Assembly (NCBI RefSeq): GCF_000384295.1
Contig: NZ_KB913037.1
Coordinates: forward strand, 7,503,533 to 7,567,532
Source: Amycolatopsis balhimycina FH 1894
GTDB lineage: Bacteria; Actinomycetota; Actinomycetes; Mycobacteriales; Pseudonocardiaceae
Reading direction: 5' to 3'
DNA: 64,000 bases
Positions 24,432 through 33,900 of the stretch are shown in pieces; the stretch's first letter is position 1, and every line of letters begins with the position of its first letter. The notes below the pieces were generated by a model that had not been told where the DNA came from, did no database searches, and saw only the letters and a list, made by a program, of their open reading frames with translations. The translations under genes were made by a program, and so were the position numbers.

Positions 24432-24574
24432 CGTCCGGTCGGCCGGTGTACGCCGGATGGCCGTGAACCGCCGCCGCCGCCCTTCCCGGAACTGCACGAC
24501 CGGAGGCGTCGCCGCCGGGTGCCATGTCCAGTTCAGCGCCGGGTCACGTTCGGGAAGGTGGGGATCCACTTCTG

Positions 24575-25144
24575 ATGGTCGCCGATGTCGCGGATCTGGA
24601 CGCGCTGTCGCCGGCGGAACGCTTCGGCTGGTGGGAAGCCGGTGGCCGGTTGCCGGCGGGCGCCGGGGAAAGCGCGTGGCTGGGCGTGGTCCAGGCGTTG
24701 ACGATGCCGCTGGTGAGCCGGCTCCGGCATCCGGAAGATGCCGGGGAGCGGTTGCCCGCGGCCGACGCCGGCCGGTTTCTCCGGTCGGCCGGTGAAGTGC
24801 TTTCCTTCCTCGAGGAAAGGGGACTGATGGGCCGGCACGAAGTGCTGACCCGCCGGCTAGGGCTGGCGTCCGCGCTGGCCGCTTCGGGACTTTCGCTGCC
24901 GGACTCCCCGCTCGCCGCCGACCGGGTCGTGCGGCAGGTGATCGCCGAGGTCACGCCGGACCGGCTGGCCGAGGCGACGCGGCTCGCCCCCGGGTGGACG
25001 GGGCTGCCCAAGCCGGAGATCCTGCGCCTGCGGAAACTCAAGCAGCTCATCTGGCTCTCGCTCGACCTGCGGGAGCACCTCGAGGACGGAGAGTCGGCCG
25101 CCACAGTTTCGAGCTGGCTTCCGGTGCACTCCGTACTGCCGTGA
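24575..25144 (+). CDS. Hypothetical helical protein in immunity-like cluster
   Basis: 189 aa from ATG at 24575, chosen because GGTGGGG lies 10 bases upstream; ATG at 24524 is an alternative. The protein is Leu/Ala/Arg rich and mostly helical (LDALSPAERFGWWEAGGRL, LTMPLVSRLRHPEDAG, VLTRRLGLASALAASGL, EILRLRKLKQLIWLSLDLRE). No domain is recognised. It follows the immunity-like gene on the same strand, so a role as orphan immunity or regulator of the toxin locus is only a guess. Confidence 0.55.
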   Translation: MVADVADLDALSPAERFGWWEAGGRLPAGAGESAWLGVVQALTMPLVSRLRHPEDAGERLPAADAGRFLRSAGEVLSFLEERGLMGRHEVLTRRLGLASALAASGLSLPDSPLAADRVVRQVIAEVTPDRLAEATRLAPGWTGLPKPEILRLRKLKQLIWLSLDLREHLEDGESAATVSSWLPVHSVLP

Positions 25145-25295
25145 ACCGGGCCGCCGCCCTTTCCGGAATCTGCCGGGAAGAGTGGCGGGTCACGGACTGC
25201 GCCAATCTCCGGATACCCTGCTGAGCCGGGCCGGCTTCGAACCCTTCCGTTCGCCGCACCGGCGTTTCCGCGAGCCGATGCCACGAGGGTGGAGC

Positions 25296-25922
25296 ATGTC
25301 AGCACCACAGCACGATCCCGAACTGTTCGACGAGCTGATGCGCGCCGAACTCCGCCGTCAGCCGGTCAGCCGCTACGCGATCGCGACGCTCGTGTCCGGT
25401 TTGCTCGGTGGGCTGATCGCCCCGGTGGTCGGCGCCGTCGCGATCCACCGGATCAGGAAACGCCGGGAGCGTGGAACGGTGCTGGTGATCTGCGGGCTGG
25501 TGGCCTTCGCCGGCTGGATGGGCGTGCTCGCCTACCAGATCGGCACCGGGACGGCGTGGTGGCAGCAGCGGCGCGAAGCCGGGGGACACCTGCCCGACGG
25601 TGTGGTCCATGGACTCGATCTCACGGCAGGCCAGTGCTTCTGGTCCCCGCCGGCTTCGGGCGACACCGACGTGCTGAGTGCGTCCTGCACCGAACGGCAC
25701 AACGGAGAGGCGTTCGAAGTGCTCCCGCTGGGCGAAGGCCCGATGCCCGACATCGCCCGGGTCTACCCGGACACCCTGGCCCGGTGCGAGGCCGGCGCTC
25801 GTCCGCTGTCCGGCGTCCGCGTCCAGGTGGTGACCCCGACGACGTCGACGTGGAACGAAGGCAAGCACCGCGCGGTGTGTTACTACCACTTCGCCGCCGA
25901 GCTGACCGGACCCGCGCGATGA
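25296..25922 (+). CDS. DUF4190-like membrane protein with extracellular domain
   Basis: 208 aa from ATG at 25296 (GGTGGAGC upstream). The N-terminal ~30 residues are cytoplasmic. Two membrane segments (YAIATLVSGLLGGLIAPVVG and TVLVICGLVAFAGWMGVLAY) bracket the short basic loop HRIRKRRERG, as in DUF4190 proteins. The C-terminal half is extracytoplasmic with four Cys (GQCFW, SASCTERHNGEAFEVLP, LARCEAG, VCYYHF), like septum-formation-type or LppU-like domains. Function unknown. Confidence 0.7.
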   Translation: MSAPQHDPELFDELMRAELRRQPVSRYAIATLVSGLLGGLIAPVVGAVAIHRIRKRRERGTVLVICGLVAFAGWMGVLAYQIGTGTAWWQQRREAGGHLPDGVVHGLDLTAGQCFWSPPASGDTDVLSASCTERHNGEAFEVLPLGEGPMPDIARVYPDTLARCEAGARPLSGVRVQVVTPTTSTWNEGKHRAVCYYHFAAELTGPAR

Positions 25923-25970
25923 GGTGTGCGAGCCCGGCTGCGCCGTGATTGCCGCGACGGAAGGGTTGTG

Positions 25971-26285
25971 ATGTCGGGGAACCTGATGCTGACCGGCTCG
26001 CCGGAGTGGTGGATCGCGTCCAGCGGTGTCTACTATTGGGTCCTGGACCACCTAGCCGAGGCGGTCACCGACGAGGACGTCGCGGAACGGTTCCGGGCGG
26101 CTTCCACCCACGGCTTCCGCACCTTCGACCTCGGCGACCTGACGTCGGCGCAGCGGCAAGAGGTCCTGGACCTGATCCGTGGCCCGCTGGCGCCGGCCGT
26201 GGCGGCCCGGTTCCCGGGCCCGGACGGCGAGGCCGTCCGCGAGTTCGTCGGTGAGCTCGTGGAGGTCGCGCGTTCCTGGGACTGA
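25971..26285 (+). CDS. Hypothetical protein, possible immunity protein
   Basis: 104 aa from ATG at 25971. It starts MSGNLMLTGSPEWWIASSGV, then is helical (YYWVLDHLAEAVTDEDVAER, SAQRQEVLDLIRGPLAPAV, REFVGELVEVARSWD) and acidic. Small acidic helical proteins like this are common immunity candidates in ALF-toxin neighbourhoods, but no domain is recognised. It ends 70 bases before the convergent broken aftB-like gene. Confidence 0.5.
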   Translation: MSGNLMLTGSPEWWIASSGVYYWVLDHLAEAVTDEDVAERFRAASTHGFRTFDLGDLTSAQRQEVLDLIRGPLAPAVAARFPGPDGEAVREFVGELVEVARSWD

Positions 26286-26354
26286 CTCCACTGGGTCGCC
26301 GGGATACCAGCGTTCCCCGCCGTCGAAGCCGGTAACCGGTTCCCGAAGCCCGGG

Positions 26355-28089
26355 TCAGTCGCAGTGTTGGGCGTTGCGGGGGGGGGGGCGTGGTCGTAGC
26401 GGAGGCCGGTGCGTCCGGCGGCGTGGAGGAGGTTGTGCCAGAACCGGTCGAAGGTGAGGGGTGCCTGCACGGAGTCGAGCATTTCGCGGTTGGGTGGGCA
26501 GGCGAAGATGCCGCGGATGGCCTCGATGGCGTCGGGGTTGAAGTCGCCGTAGCGGGTGAGTTCGGCTGGGGTTTCGCGGGCCTGTACGGCGGCTTCCCAG
26601 GCGCTGGGGGCGTATTTGTTGTGGCCGATGCGGCGGCCGGGCAGGGGGGTGGTGTGCGCGGCGATGGGGTTGGCGAGGCCGATGGGGTCGTGGACCCACA
26701 TGTCCAGCGGCAGGAGCATGCCGGGGCCGCCGATGTTGTAGAAGCTGGAGACGGTGCGGCCGTTGGTGGTGGGGTAGCGGTGCCATTCGCCTTGTTCGGT
26801 CTGGACGAGGACCGCGGGTTCCGGCCGGGTGGAGAGGATGGTGTTGAGGGGGCGGTGACGGCGGTGAATTCGTCGAAGTCTTCGGCGAGGATGGGGTGTT
26901 CGTGGTGGCTGGCGGCGACGTAGCTGGCGCGTTCGTCGGCGATGCGCCGGATCTGGTCCATGGGCTTGTCGGCGGTGGTGTAGCCGGTGCGCAGCCATGT
27001 TCCGGCGATGACGGCCCAGATGCCGAGGGCGATGACCGGCAGGATCGTGGTTTTGGTGAGCCGGACGACCATGACGGGCAGGAGGCTGAACAGTGCGGGT
27101 AGCAGCATTCGTCCGTGCATGAAGTCGCCGCCGACGCGGATGACGTAGAGGGCCAGGGCGACCCCGCCGAGCAGGGGCACGGCCACGACGGTCGCGATCG
27201 CGCGGTCGATCCTGGTGTGCCATAGGCACAGCCCGGCGAGGAGCGCGCAGAGAATGAGGGGGGATCCACAGGTAGTAGGGGGTCGCGAAGTCGGTGAGGT
27301 AGTCCCAGCCGTGGTCCCACAGGGCGTCGGATGCTTCTTTGACGAGGGCGGTGTTGGGGGTGAGCAGGCCGTAGTAGCCCATCCGGAAGATCTGGTAGGC
27401 GACGGGCAGGGCGGCGGCCGTGGCCACCCACCGCAGGGCGGGGCGCCAGCCTCGCCATTCCAGGACCAGTAGTCCGGCGCCGGGGAAGGCGCTGAACAGG
27501 GCCAGGTCCGGCCGGACGAGCACGCCCAGGCCGATCACCAGTGCGGTGACCCAGACCGGGGCGGCGGGTGTGTGGCGCGCGTGGCGGACGAGCAGCCACC
27601 AGGTGGTGCCCAGCCAGAGGGTGATCAGGCCGGTTTCGAGGCCGGAGGTGGCGAAGTCGCGGAACGGCGGCAGGGCGATGAGTACGAGCGCGCCGGCGGC
27701 GCGACGAGCGTGGAGCCGGTGAGGCGGCGGGTGCCGTCGAGGGCGAGGGACAGGCCACCGGTGGCGCAGAACAGGCTGAGGAGCACGGCGAGCCATTCGA
27801 GGCGCAGCCCGGGGATCCAGCCGAACGCGGCCAGCAGGTAGGTCCAGAGGGTGCTGGTGTTGGATTCGACTCGTTCGCCGGCGTTGTACACGGGTCCGTT
27901 GCCGGCGAGGATCTGGCGGACGGTGCGCAGGACGATCAGGCCGTCGTCGCTTATCCACCGCCGGTTCCAGGCGAGCACGGCGAACACGGCGACGGTGAGT
28001 CCCAGCACGAGCCAGTTCCAGGCTCGAGGCCGGTGGCGGCTGGGCGTGGTGAGTTCGACGGGCGACTCGTCGGCGACGGTCGTGCTCAT
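26355..28089 (-). pseudogene. AftB/ZomB-like arabinofuranosyltransferase with four frameshifts
   Basis: ATG at 28089. Read across frames it is a ~580-aa multi-spanning GT-C protein like AftB (terminal beta-1,2-arabinofuranosyltransferase of arabinogalactan, 626 aa in M. tuberculosis). It shows WISDDGLIVLRTVRQILAGN, GERVESNTSTLWTYLLA, LETGLITLWLGTTWWL, VIRVGGDFMHGRMLLP, WVHDPIGLANPIAAHTT and HNKYAPSAW. Frames change near 27697 (one base missing in a GC run), 27258-27264 (six C where five fit), 26848-26852 (five C where six fit), and at the 11-C run (26378-26388) just before the likely stop. All four are homopolymer indels, so sequencing error is as possible as gene decay. Confidence 0.8.
26378..26388. 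repeat. 11-base G homopolymer
   Basis: Eleven consecutive G on the plus strand lie in the 3' end of the aftB-like gene (poly-C, encoding Pro). Its length decides whether translation stops at 26355 or runs past it. It is the longest homopolymer noticed in the window. Confidence 0.85.
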
Positions 28090-28219
28090 CTGCAGGAAGC
28101 TCCTCGTGCCCAAGGGGCGAAGTGCGCGGCCCGGGATGATCATCCGCCGCTGGGCGCGAGCTTACTTGCCTCGGGAGACGGGTCCGGGCCGGGAGACTTC
28201 CAGCCCGGACCCGTCGGTT

Positions 28220-30142
28220 CTACAGGACGGTGATCGCTCGTGGCGCCGGGACTTCGCTGTTGTAGGCGAAGGCGTCGTGCCATTTGAGGCTGTCCCCGAC
28301 GAATTTGGTGCCGTCGGAGGTGGCGACGTAGACGTCGGAGGTGGTGCCGCGGGTGAAGGTGGCGATGTCGTCTTTGCCGTCGCCGGTGAAGTCGCCGACG
28401 GCGGGGATTTCGCTGCCCGCCGCGAAGTGGTCATGCCACTTGACACTGTTGCCCACGAACTTGGTGCCGTCGGAGGTGGCGACGTAGACGTCGGAGGTGG
28501 TGCCGCGGGTGAAGGTGGCGATGTCGTCTTTGCCGTCGCCGTTGAAGTCCCCGATGGCGGGGATTTCGTCGTTGAAGGCGAAGTTGTCGTGCCATTTCAC
28601 GCTGTTGCCGACGAACTTGGTGCCATCGGAGAGCGCGACGTAGACGTCGCCGCCGGTGCCGCGGGTGAAGACGGCGATGTCGTCTTTGCCGTCGCCGTTG
28701 AAGTCGCCGATGTAGGGCAGTTCGGCGTTGAACCCGAAGTCGCCGTGCCATACCGAGCTGGCGCCGAACTTGGTGCCGTCGGAGAGGGCGACGTAGACGT
28801 CACCGGTTGTGCCGAGGGTGAAGGTGGCGATGTCGTCTTTGCCGTCGCCGTTGAAGTCCCCGATGGCGGGGATTTCGCTGTTGGCGGCGAAGTAGTCGTC
28901 CCACAGCACGCCGTTCCCGTCGAACTTCGTCCCGTCGGAGAGTGCCACGTAGACGTCGGCGGCGCTGCCGCGGCTGAAGGTCGCCACGTCGGCTTTGCCA
29001 TCCCCGTTGAAGTCACCGGACAGGGGAATCTCGGCACCGATCGAGAACCGGTCGTGCCACGACACGCTGTTGCCGACGAACTTGCTCCCGTCGGAAGCCG
29101 CGACGTAGACGTGGCCGTCGGTGCCGCGGACGAAGGTGGCGATGTCACCCTTGCCATCACCGGTGAAGTCGGTCAGCGACCGCGCGCCGGTGGTGGCGGT
29201 GAACTGCGGGCTCGCCGCACCGGCCGAGGCCACCACCAGGTATGACCACGTTTTGCGGGCCGTGGCCGAATGCAGGAACGTGGTCGCCTTCGTGGTACCG
29301 ATGAGCTGCGCCGCGCTGTTGGTCGCCGGACCGGTGAAGCTGGCATAGATGGAGTAGGTCGCATCGTCGGAAGCAGCCAGCGGAGTCCAGGACAGCGTGA
29401 CGCCGTGGCCGACCGCCTTCGCGGTGCCGATGATCGCCTGGCTGCGGATCCAGCCGCTGAGGTCGTCGACCCGGGCACCGGTCGTACCCTGCCGGGTTTC
29501 CGCCTCCGCAAGACAGCCATGCTGCCAGGACGTGGTGACGACGGCGGCCACGGTGCCGTTCTGGCGGACGATCGGCGCGCCTGCGTCGCCCTGACAGGCG
29601 TCCGCGCCGTTCGCGCCGGTCAGTGACAGGGTCGTCGCGGTATTGGCCGACGGGGTGAACGTCGCGGCGTGCACCTGGTTCGGGACCCACTCGTCGGCGG
29701 TCCGGCCCCAGCCGGCGAGCGACAGGCTCTCGGACACTCCCGGAGTCCCCGCGGCAGTACTGAGCGGCAGAGGTGTGACATCGGTGATTGTGCTGTCGAG
29801 CCTTGCCAATGCCACGTCGCGATCGGTTCGCGTGATCACATTGACGACCTTCGCGACGTGTCCGGCGGTGGTCGCAAGGTCGGCTCGGCCGACGGTGACC
29901 GTGGTCGGTTTGGCCGGGACGCCGCCCTGTGGGTTCTCAGGGAAGCAGCTGGCGGCAGTCAAGACGAGCGTCGGCTCGACGAGTGCTCCGCTGCAGGCAC
30001 GACCGTCGGCGGTGATCTTGGCGGCGAACCCGGAGGTCCCGGTGGTACCACCGGAGACGGCGTGGGCCGGGACGGTGGTCACCAGACCACCGATGAGCAT
30101 GGCCGCGGCGAGCGCCGCGGCACGTCTGGTGCGCTGAATCAT
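28220..30142 (-). CDS. Secreted S1 pseudo-protease with FG-GAP/VCBS repeats
   Basis: 640 aa; ATG at 30142 and signal peptide cleaved near AHA-VSG. Residues ~29-225 are a trypsin fold, but LTAASC has Ser65 instead of the catalytic His and CQGDAGAP has Ala186 instead of the catalytic Ser; Asp108 (RDVALARL) remains. A fibronectin-like linker follows (~235-320). Then come about six ~54-residue repeats, each opening with a calcium-binding DFNGDGKDD loop followed by IATFTRGTTSDVYVATSDG and a W-H-D segment. The repeats should form a beta-propeller. An exported binding protein rather than an enzyme is inferred. Confidence 0.88.
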   Translation of the reverse strand: MIQRTRRAAALAAAMLIGGLVTTVPAHAVSGGTTGTSGFAAKITADGRACSGALVEPTLVLTAASCFPENPQGGVPAKPTTVTVGRADLATTAGHVAKVVNVITRTDRDVALARLDSTITDVTPLPLSTAAGTPGVSESLSLAGWGRTADEWVPNQVHAATFTPSANTATTLSLTGANGADACQGDAGAPIVRQNGTVAAVVTTSWQHGCLAEAETRQGTTGARVDDLSGWIRSQAIIGTAKAVGHGVTLSWTPLAASDDATYSIYASFTGPATNSAAQLIGTTKATTFLHSATARKTWSYLVVASAGAASPQFTATTGARSLTDFTGDGKGDIATFVRGTDGHVYVAASDGSKFVGNSVSWHDRFSIGAEIPLSGDFNGDGKADVATFSRGSAADVYVALSDGTKFDGNGVLWDDYFAANSEIPAIGDFNGDGKDDIATFTLGTTGDVYVALSDGTKFGASSVWHGDFGFNAELPYIGDFNGDGKDDIAVFTRGTGGDVYVALSDGTKFVGNSVKWHDNFAFNDEIPAIGDFNGDGKDDIATFTRGTTSDVYVATSDGTKFVGNSVKWHDHFAAGSEIPAVGDFTGDGKDDIATFTRGTTSDVYVATSDGTKFVGDSLKWHDAFAYNSEVPAPRAITVL

Positions 30143-30207
30143 GAGGTTCCCCCTCTCTGGAACAGCATCGGTTCTGCGGCGCGGAACCGACCGCGCCGCA
30201 GACGACG

Positions 30208-30738
30208 TCAGGACGTGGCGACCAGTTCGAGCAGCGTGGTGGGATTGCCGCTCGGGTCCGCTCCGACACCGACCTGCGTGGTTCCGTAGGACGGGATGTC
30301 GACGTTCGAGTGCACGCCTGCGTCGGTGGTCAGTGAGGCTTTGAGCTTGTGTCCCTGTCCGGTGGGTGACAGGCCGTCAGAGCGGATGGAGTAGACGGCC
30401 GGGATTTTCAGGGTCAGCTCGCCGCTGGTACCCAGGACCTTGAAACAGACGTGGCCGTTGTGTGACGAGCCAACCAGTTCCGTTGTCGTCACCTGGATCA
30501 CGCCGACGGTGTCCTGCCCGCTCGGGCACTGTGCGTACACGATATGCCCGTCGCCGCTGATGAGCTGCACGTTGTCGTCGGTGAGGATCTTTGCCGCACC
30601 GGGGTAGGAGAAGTCTTCGACGGCGGACGGTTGCTGGTCTGCCGCCCCGGTCTCGGATCCCTGCGCCGCGACGACCCCGGTGATTCCTGCGATGCCCGCG
30701 GTCGCAGCGACGAGAATCGCTCGATAAAGCGCGCGCAT
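30208..30738 (-). CDS. Exported hypothetical protein
   Basis: 176 aa from ATG at 30738. Signal peptide MRALYRAILVAATAGIAGIT with cleavage near VVA-AQG. The mature part is beta-rich with two Cys (AQCPSGQDTVG and HVCFKVLG) likely joined, and threonine/glycine-rich strands (LKASLTTDAGVHSNVDIP, QVGVGADPSG). It lies 65 bases upstream of the pseudo-protease gene on the same strand, so both may be exported together. No family recognised. Confidence 0.7.
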   Translation of the reverse strand: MRALYRAILVAATAGIAGITGVVAAQGSETGAADQQPSAVEDFSYPGAAKILTDDNVQLISGDGHIVYAQCPSGQDTVGVIQVTTTELVGSSHNGHVCFKVLGTSGELTLKIPAVYSIRSDGLSPTGQGHKLKASLTTDAGVHSNVDIPSYGTTQVGVGADPSGNPTTLLELVATS

Positions 30739-30969
30739 GAATTCCCCCTGATAATTGATTATTCAAGCCGACATTAGCCGCAAATCGGACATTTCCGCGT
30801 GAGGCTGCCCGACGTCGTGAGGCTAGGGCATCAATGGTGAGCATCCGTTGTGACGTTGATCACGGCCATTTGGCCGTTGAGGAGAAGTCTCCGGGTTGTT
30901 AACGTTCGAGCTGGGAAAATGGGGCCCGAGGCCTCGTTTTTGAGGGTCCAGCAGGGGGGAATCCAAAAA

Positions 30970-33900
30970 ATGCGCGCGGTGAGGCGGCGGTTTCGTGCTG
31001 CCCTGGTCACGATTTTGACCGTATCCCTGACCGGCGGCATGTCCACGCTTCCGCAAGCCCAGGCAACACCGCGAGCCGCCGCGACGGTGGCCGCATCGCC
31101 CGAGCGCGACCGCGCGAAGGTCGTCCGCCTCTGGCAATTCGGCGGCCCGGCAACCAAACGCGACGCCGCGGCCGCACTGGTCGGCACGGACGCCGACATC
31201 ACGCGATTCCTCACCACGCAGAAAGACCTCGACGCCTCGATCGATCTCGACGTCCAGGTCAACCAGCTGATGGCGATTGGCGGCCCAGCTACGAGGAACG
31301 CGGCTCAGCAGGCGCTGGACGCCAACACCGACGCCGCGCTGAACACGTTCCTCGACACCGGATGGGTTACTCCTCACGGCATCGATCTCAATCTGCGGGT
31401 GAACCAGGTGATGGCCGCTGGTGGCCCGCAAGTCAAGAAGGCGGCGCAGAAGGCGCTTGACGCCAACGCAGAAGACGCGCTTCGGGCATTCCTGGACGGC
31501 GGTTGGCAGGTTCCGTTCCGGATCGACCAGGAACTCAAGGTAAACCAGATCATGGCGGCCGGCGGGCCTGAGGTGAAGAAGGTCGCGCAGCAGGTGCTTG
31601 ACGTGAACTCTCTCGACGCGCTGAACCAGTTCCTGGCCATCGACCTGCCGGTGGCGCAGTCACGTGACGCCGAAACTACCTCGATCACCCAGCTGACCGC
31701 GACGGCAAAGGCCGCCGCGCAGCAAGCTGCGACCGAAACCGATGTGGCCAAACGTCAGTCCGATCTCGCCGTGACCGAGGCGGCTGCGGCGCAGAAGGCG
31801 GCCCAGGCCGCGAAGGACGCGGCGGCGGCCGCCCAGGGGCACGTCGAGCAAGCCACGGATGCGGCGGCTCGCGCGGCCTACGCCGCTGACCAAGCCGCGA
31901 TGACCGCGCGGCAGGCGGTCACGGCCTCGAATGCGGCGTCGAACGCGGCGCACACCGCTGCGGTCGCCGCGGCGCGTGCCGCCACCGCGGCGTCTCAGGC
32001 CGGCCAAGCTGCTTCTCGCGCGTACGACGCGGCCGCGCTGGCGATTGGCGACAGGGACAAGGTCGCCGCCGCCAAGCAAGCCGCGCAGGTCGCGCACGAC
32101 GCGTCAGTGAGCGCGGCTTCCGCGCGAGACGCTGCGGCTTCCGCGAGAACCGTGTCTCAGCAAGCGGAAACGGCGGGCGGTCTGGCCAAGGACGCGGCGG
32201 CGCAATCCCGGATAGCGGCCGACGCGGCCACTGATGCCGCGAACAACTCGGCCGCGGCGGGTGCGGACGCTCGGCAGGCGAAGGCCGCCGCGGCCCGTGC
32301 CCGGGCGCAGGCTGATCGCGCCACCGCCGCGGCCAACGCGTCCCAATCGTGGGCGCATCAGGCATCCGAGGCCGCCGGCCAGGCTGCCGCTGCCGCAGAT
32401 GCGGCCGCGACAGACGCGCACAACGCTGAACTGGCCGCCCTCGACGCGGCCGCCCATGCGGGCAATGCAGCGAACGCAGCGGAGCAGGCGACCCAGCACG
32501 CGAATGCCGCTACGGCGGCGGCGACGGCGGCGGTGAATGCGTCCAACCAGGCCGCGCAGATCGCGCAGAACGCGCGCAAGGCGGATGACGACCGTATCGC
32601 GTTGGCCGGGCAGCAGGCCGACGACGCGGCGAAGGCTGCTCTTGACGAGTACGCCAACCGGACGATTCCGCCGCGGTGGGATCTTGACCAGGCCAGCACG
32701 TGGGACGCGGAGACGAACCGGCTGATCGCGGAAGCAACCGCCGTGGGCACCGGCCGTGCGACCGTGCTCGCCGATGCCAGGAAGGTCGCGCTCCACCTGG
32801 CCGGTGCCGGTGGTCCGTGGACGAAAGCCGCGTCCACTGCGGCACTGACCGCTTCGGACGACCAGGTCGTCGACTTCATGACGTCCGGCCTGGCGGCGGC
32901 CGCGGGCCAGGACGACCGGGTCATCCTCGGCGATCTGAGCGAAACCGGCACCGAGGGGTTCAAGGCCGCGGCGGCGAACGCGCTGGCCGGCTCGGACGCC
33001 GCCGTCCGGGATTTCCTGCGCAGCCGGGACTACCCGGGCCGGATGACCGACGATTCGCTGCAGGTCAACCAGCTCATGGCCGCGGCCCGAACGGCGGGCC
33101 GGACGGTCGTGGTGCAGCAGGCGCAGCGAGCTCTGGACCAGAACACCGACCAGGCGCTGCGGGCGTTCCTTGACGCCGGGCAGTACACCGCGCTGAACTC
33201 CGACGAAGACCTGAAGGTCAACCAGATCATGGCAACTGCGCGGACCGCGGGCACCCGCGAGGTCATGGCGGCGGCGCAAGCCGCGATCGACGGCCCGCCG
33301 ACGCTGCGGCACGAGTTCCTGACGGTCGGCCAGTTCACCGCGGCCCGGCGCGACCAGAACACCGCGGCGCACAACGCGGCGATCGATGGCCTGCTCGCCC
33401 AGGCGGCGGCCGCCGCCGCGACGGCGACGCATGACGCGAACGACGCGCAGGCGGCGGCCGCCCGGGCGCGGGACAAAGCACAGGAAGCCCAGGGTTACGC
33501 TGACCAGGCGGAGGCCGCGGCAGCTCAAGCCACCACATACGCCAATCAGGCTCGTGACGCCGCCAACCAAGCCGCTACGTCGGCGCAACAGGCTCAGGCG
33601 TCGGCGAATACGGCGGCCGCAGCAGCGAAGTCGGCGTCGATCTCGGCGGACAAGGCGACCGCTTCGGCGGCCTGGGCTCAGAGGTCGGCGTCTGCCGCCG
33701 CCGGTTACGCATCGGATGCGGCCATCTCGGCCGGCATCGCGTACAGCGCGGCGCTTGAAGCGGGCAAGGGCGCACAGGAAGCCGCTGCCCTGGCCAAGGA
33801 GGCATGGCAAGGCGTCGCCGACAAGGCCAAGCTGGAGAAGCAGAACGCGATCAACCAGCGGACTTGGGACTGCAACAACCGAGCCGCCTGGGTGACGCAG

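Noticed and set aside
26378..26388. Poly-G tract as a phase-variation switch
   Set aside because: Three further homopolymer frame breaks in the same gene mean that changing this tract alone would not restore function.
28240..29170. CRISPR-like array of ~160-bp repeats
   Set aside because: The repeats are coding FG-GAP units in one long frame with no spacer pattern.
32104..33810. Long open frames on the minus strand and in other plus frames across the ALF toxin
   Set aside because: They mirror Ala-rich codons (GCN) and give Arg/Gly- or Pro-rich nonsense proteins; only the plus-strand toxin frame has signal peptide and domains.
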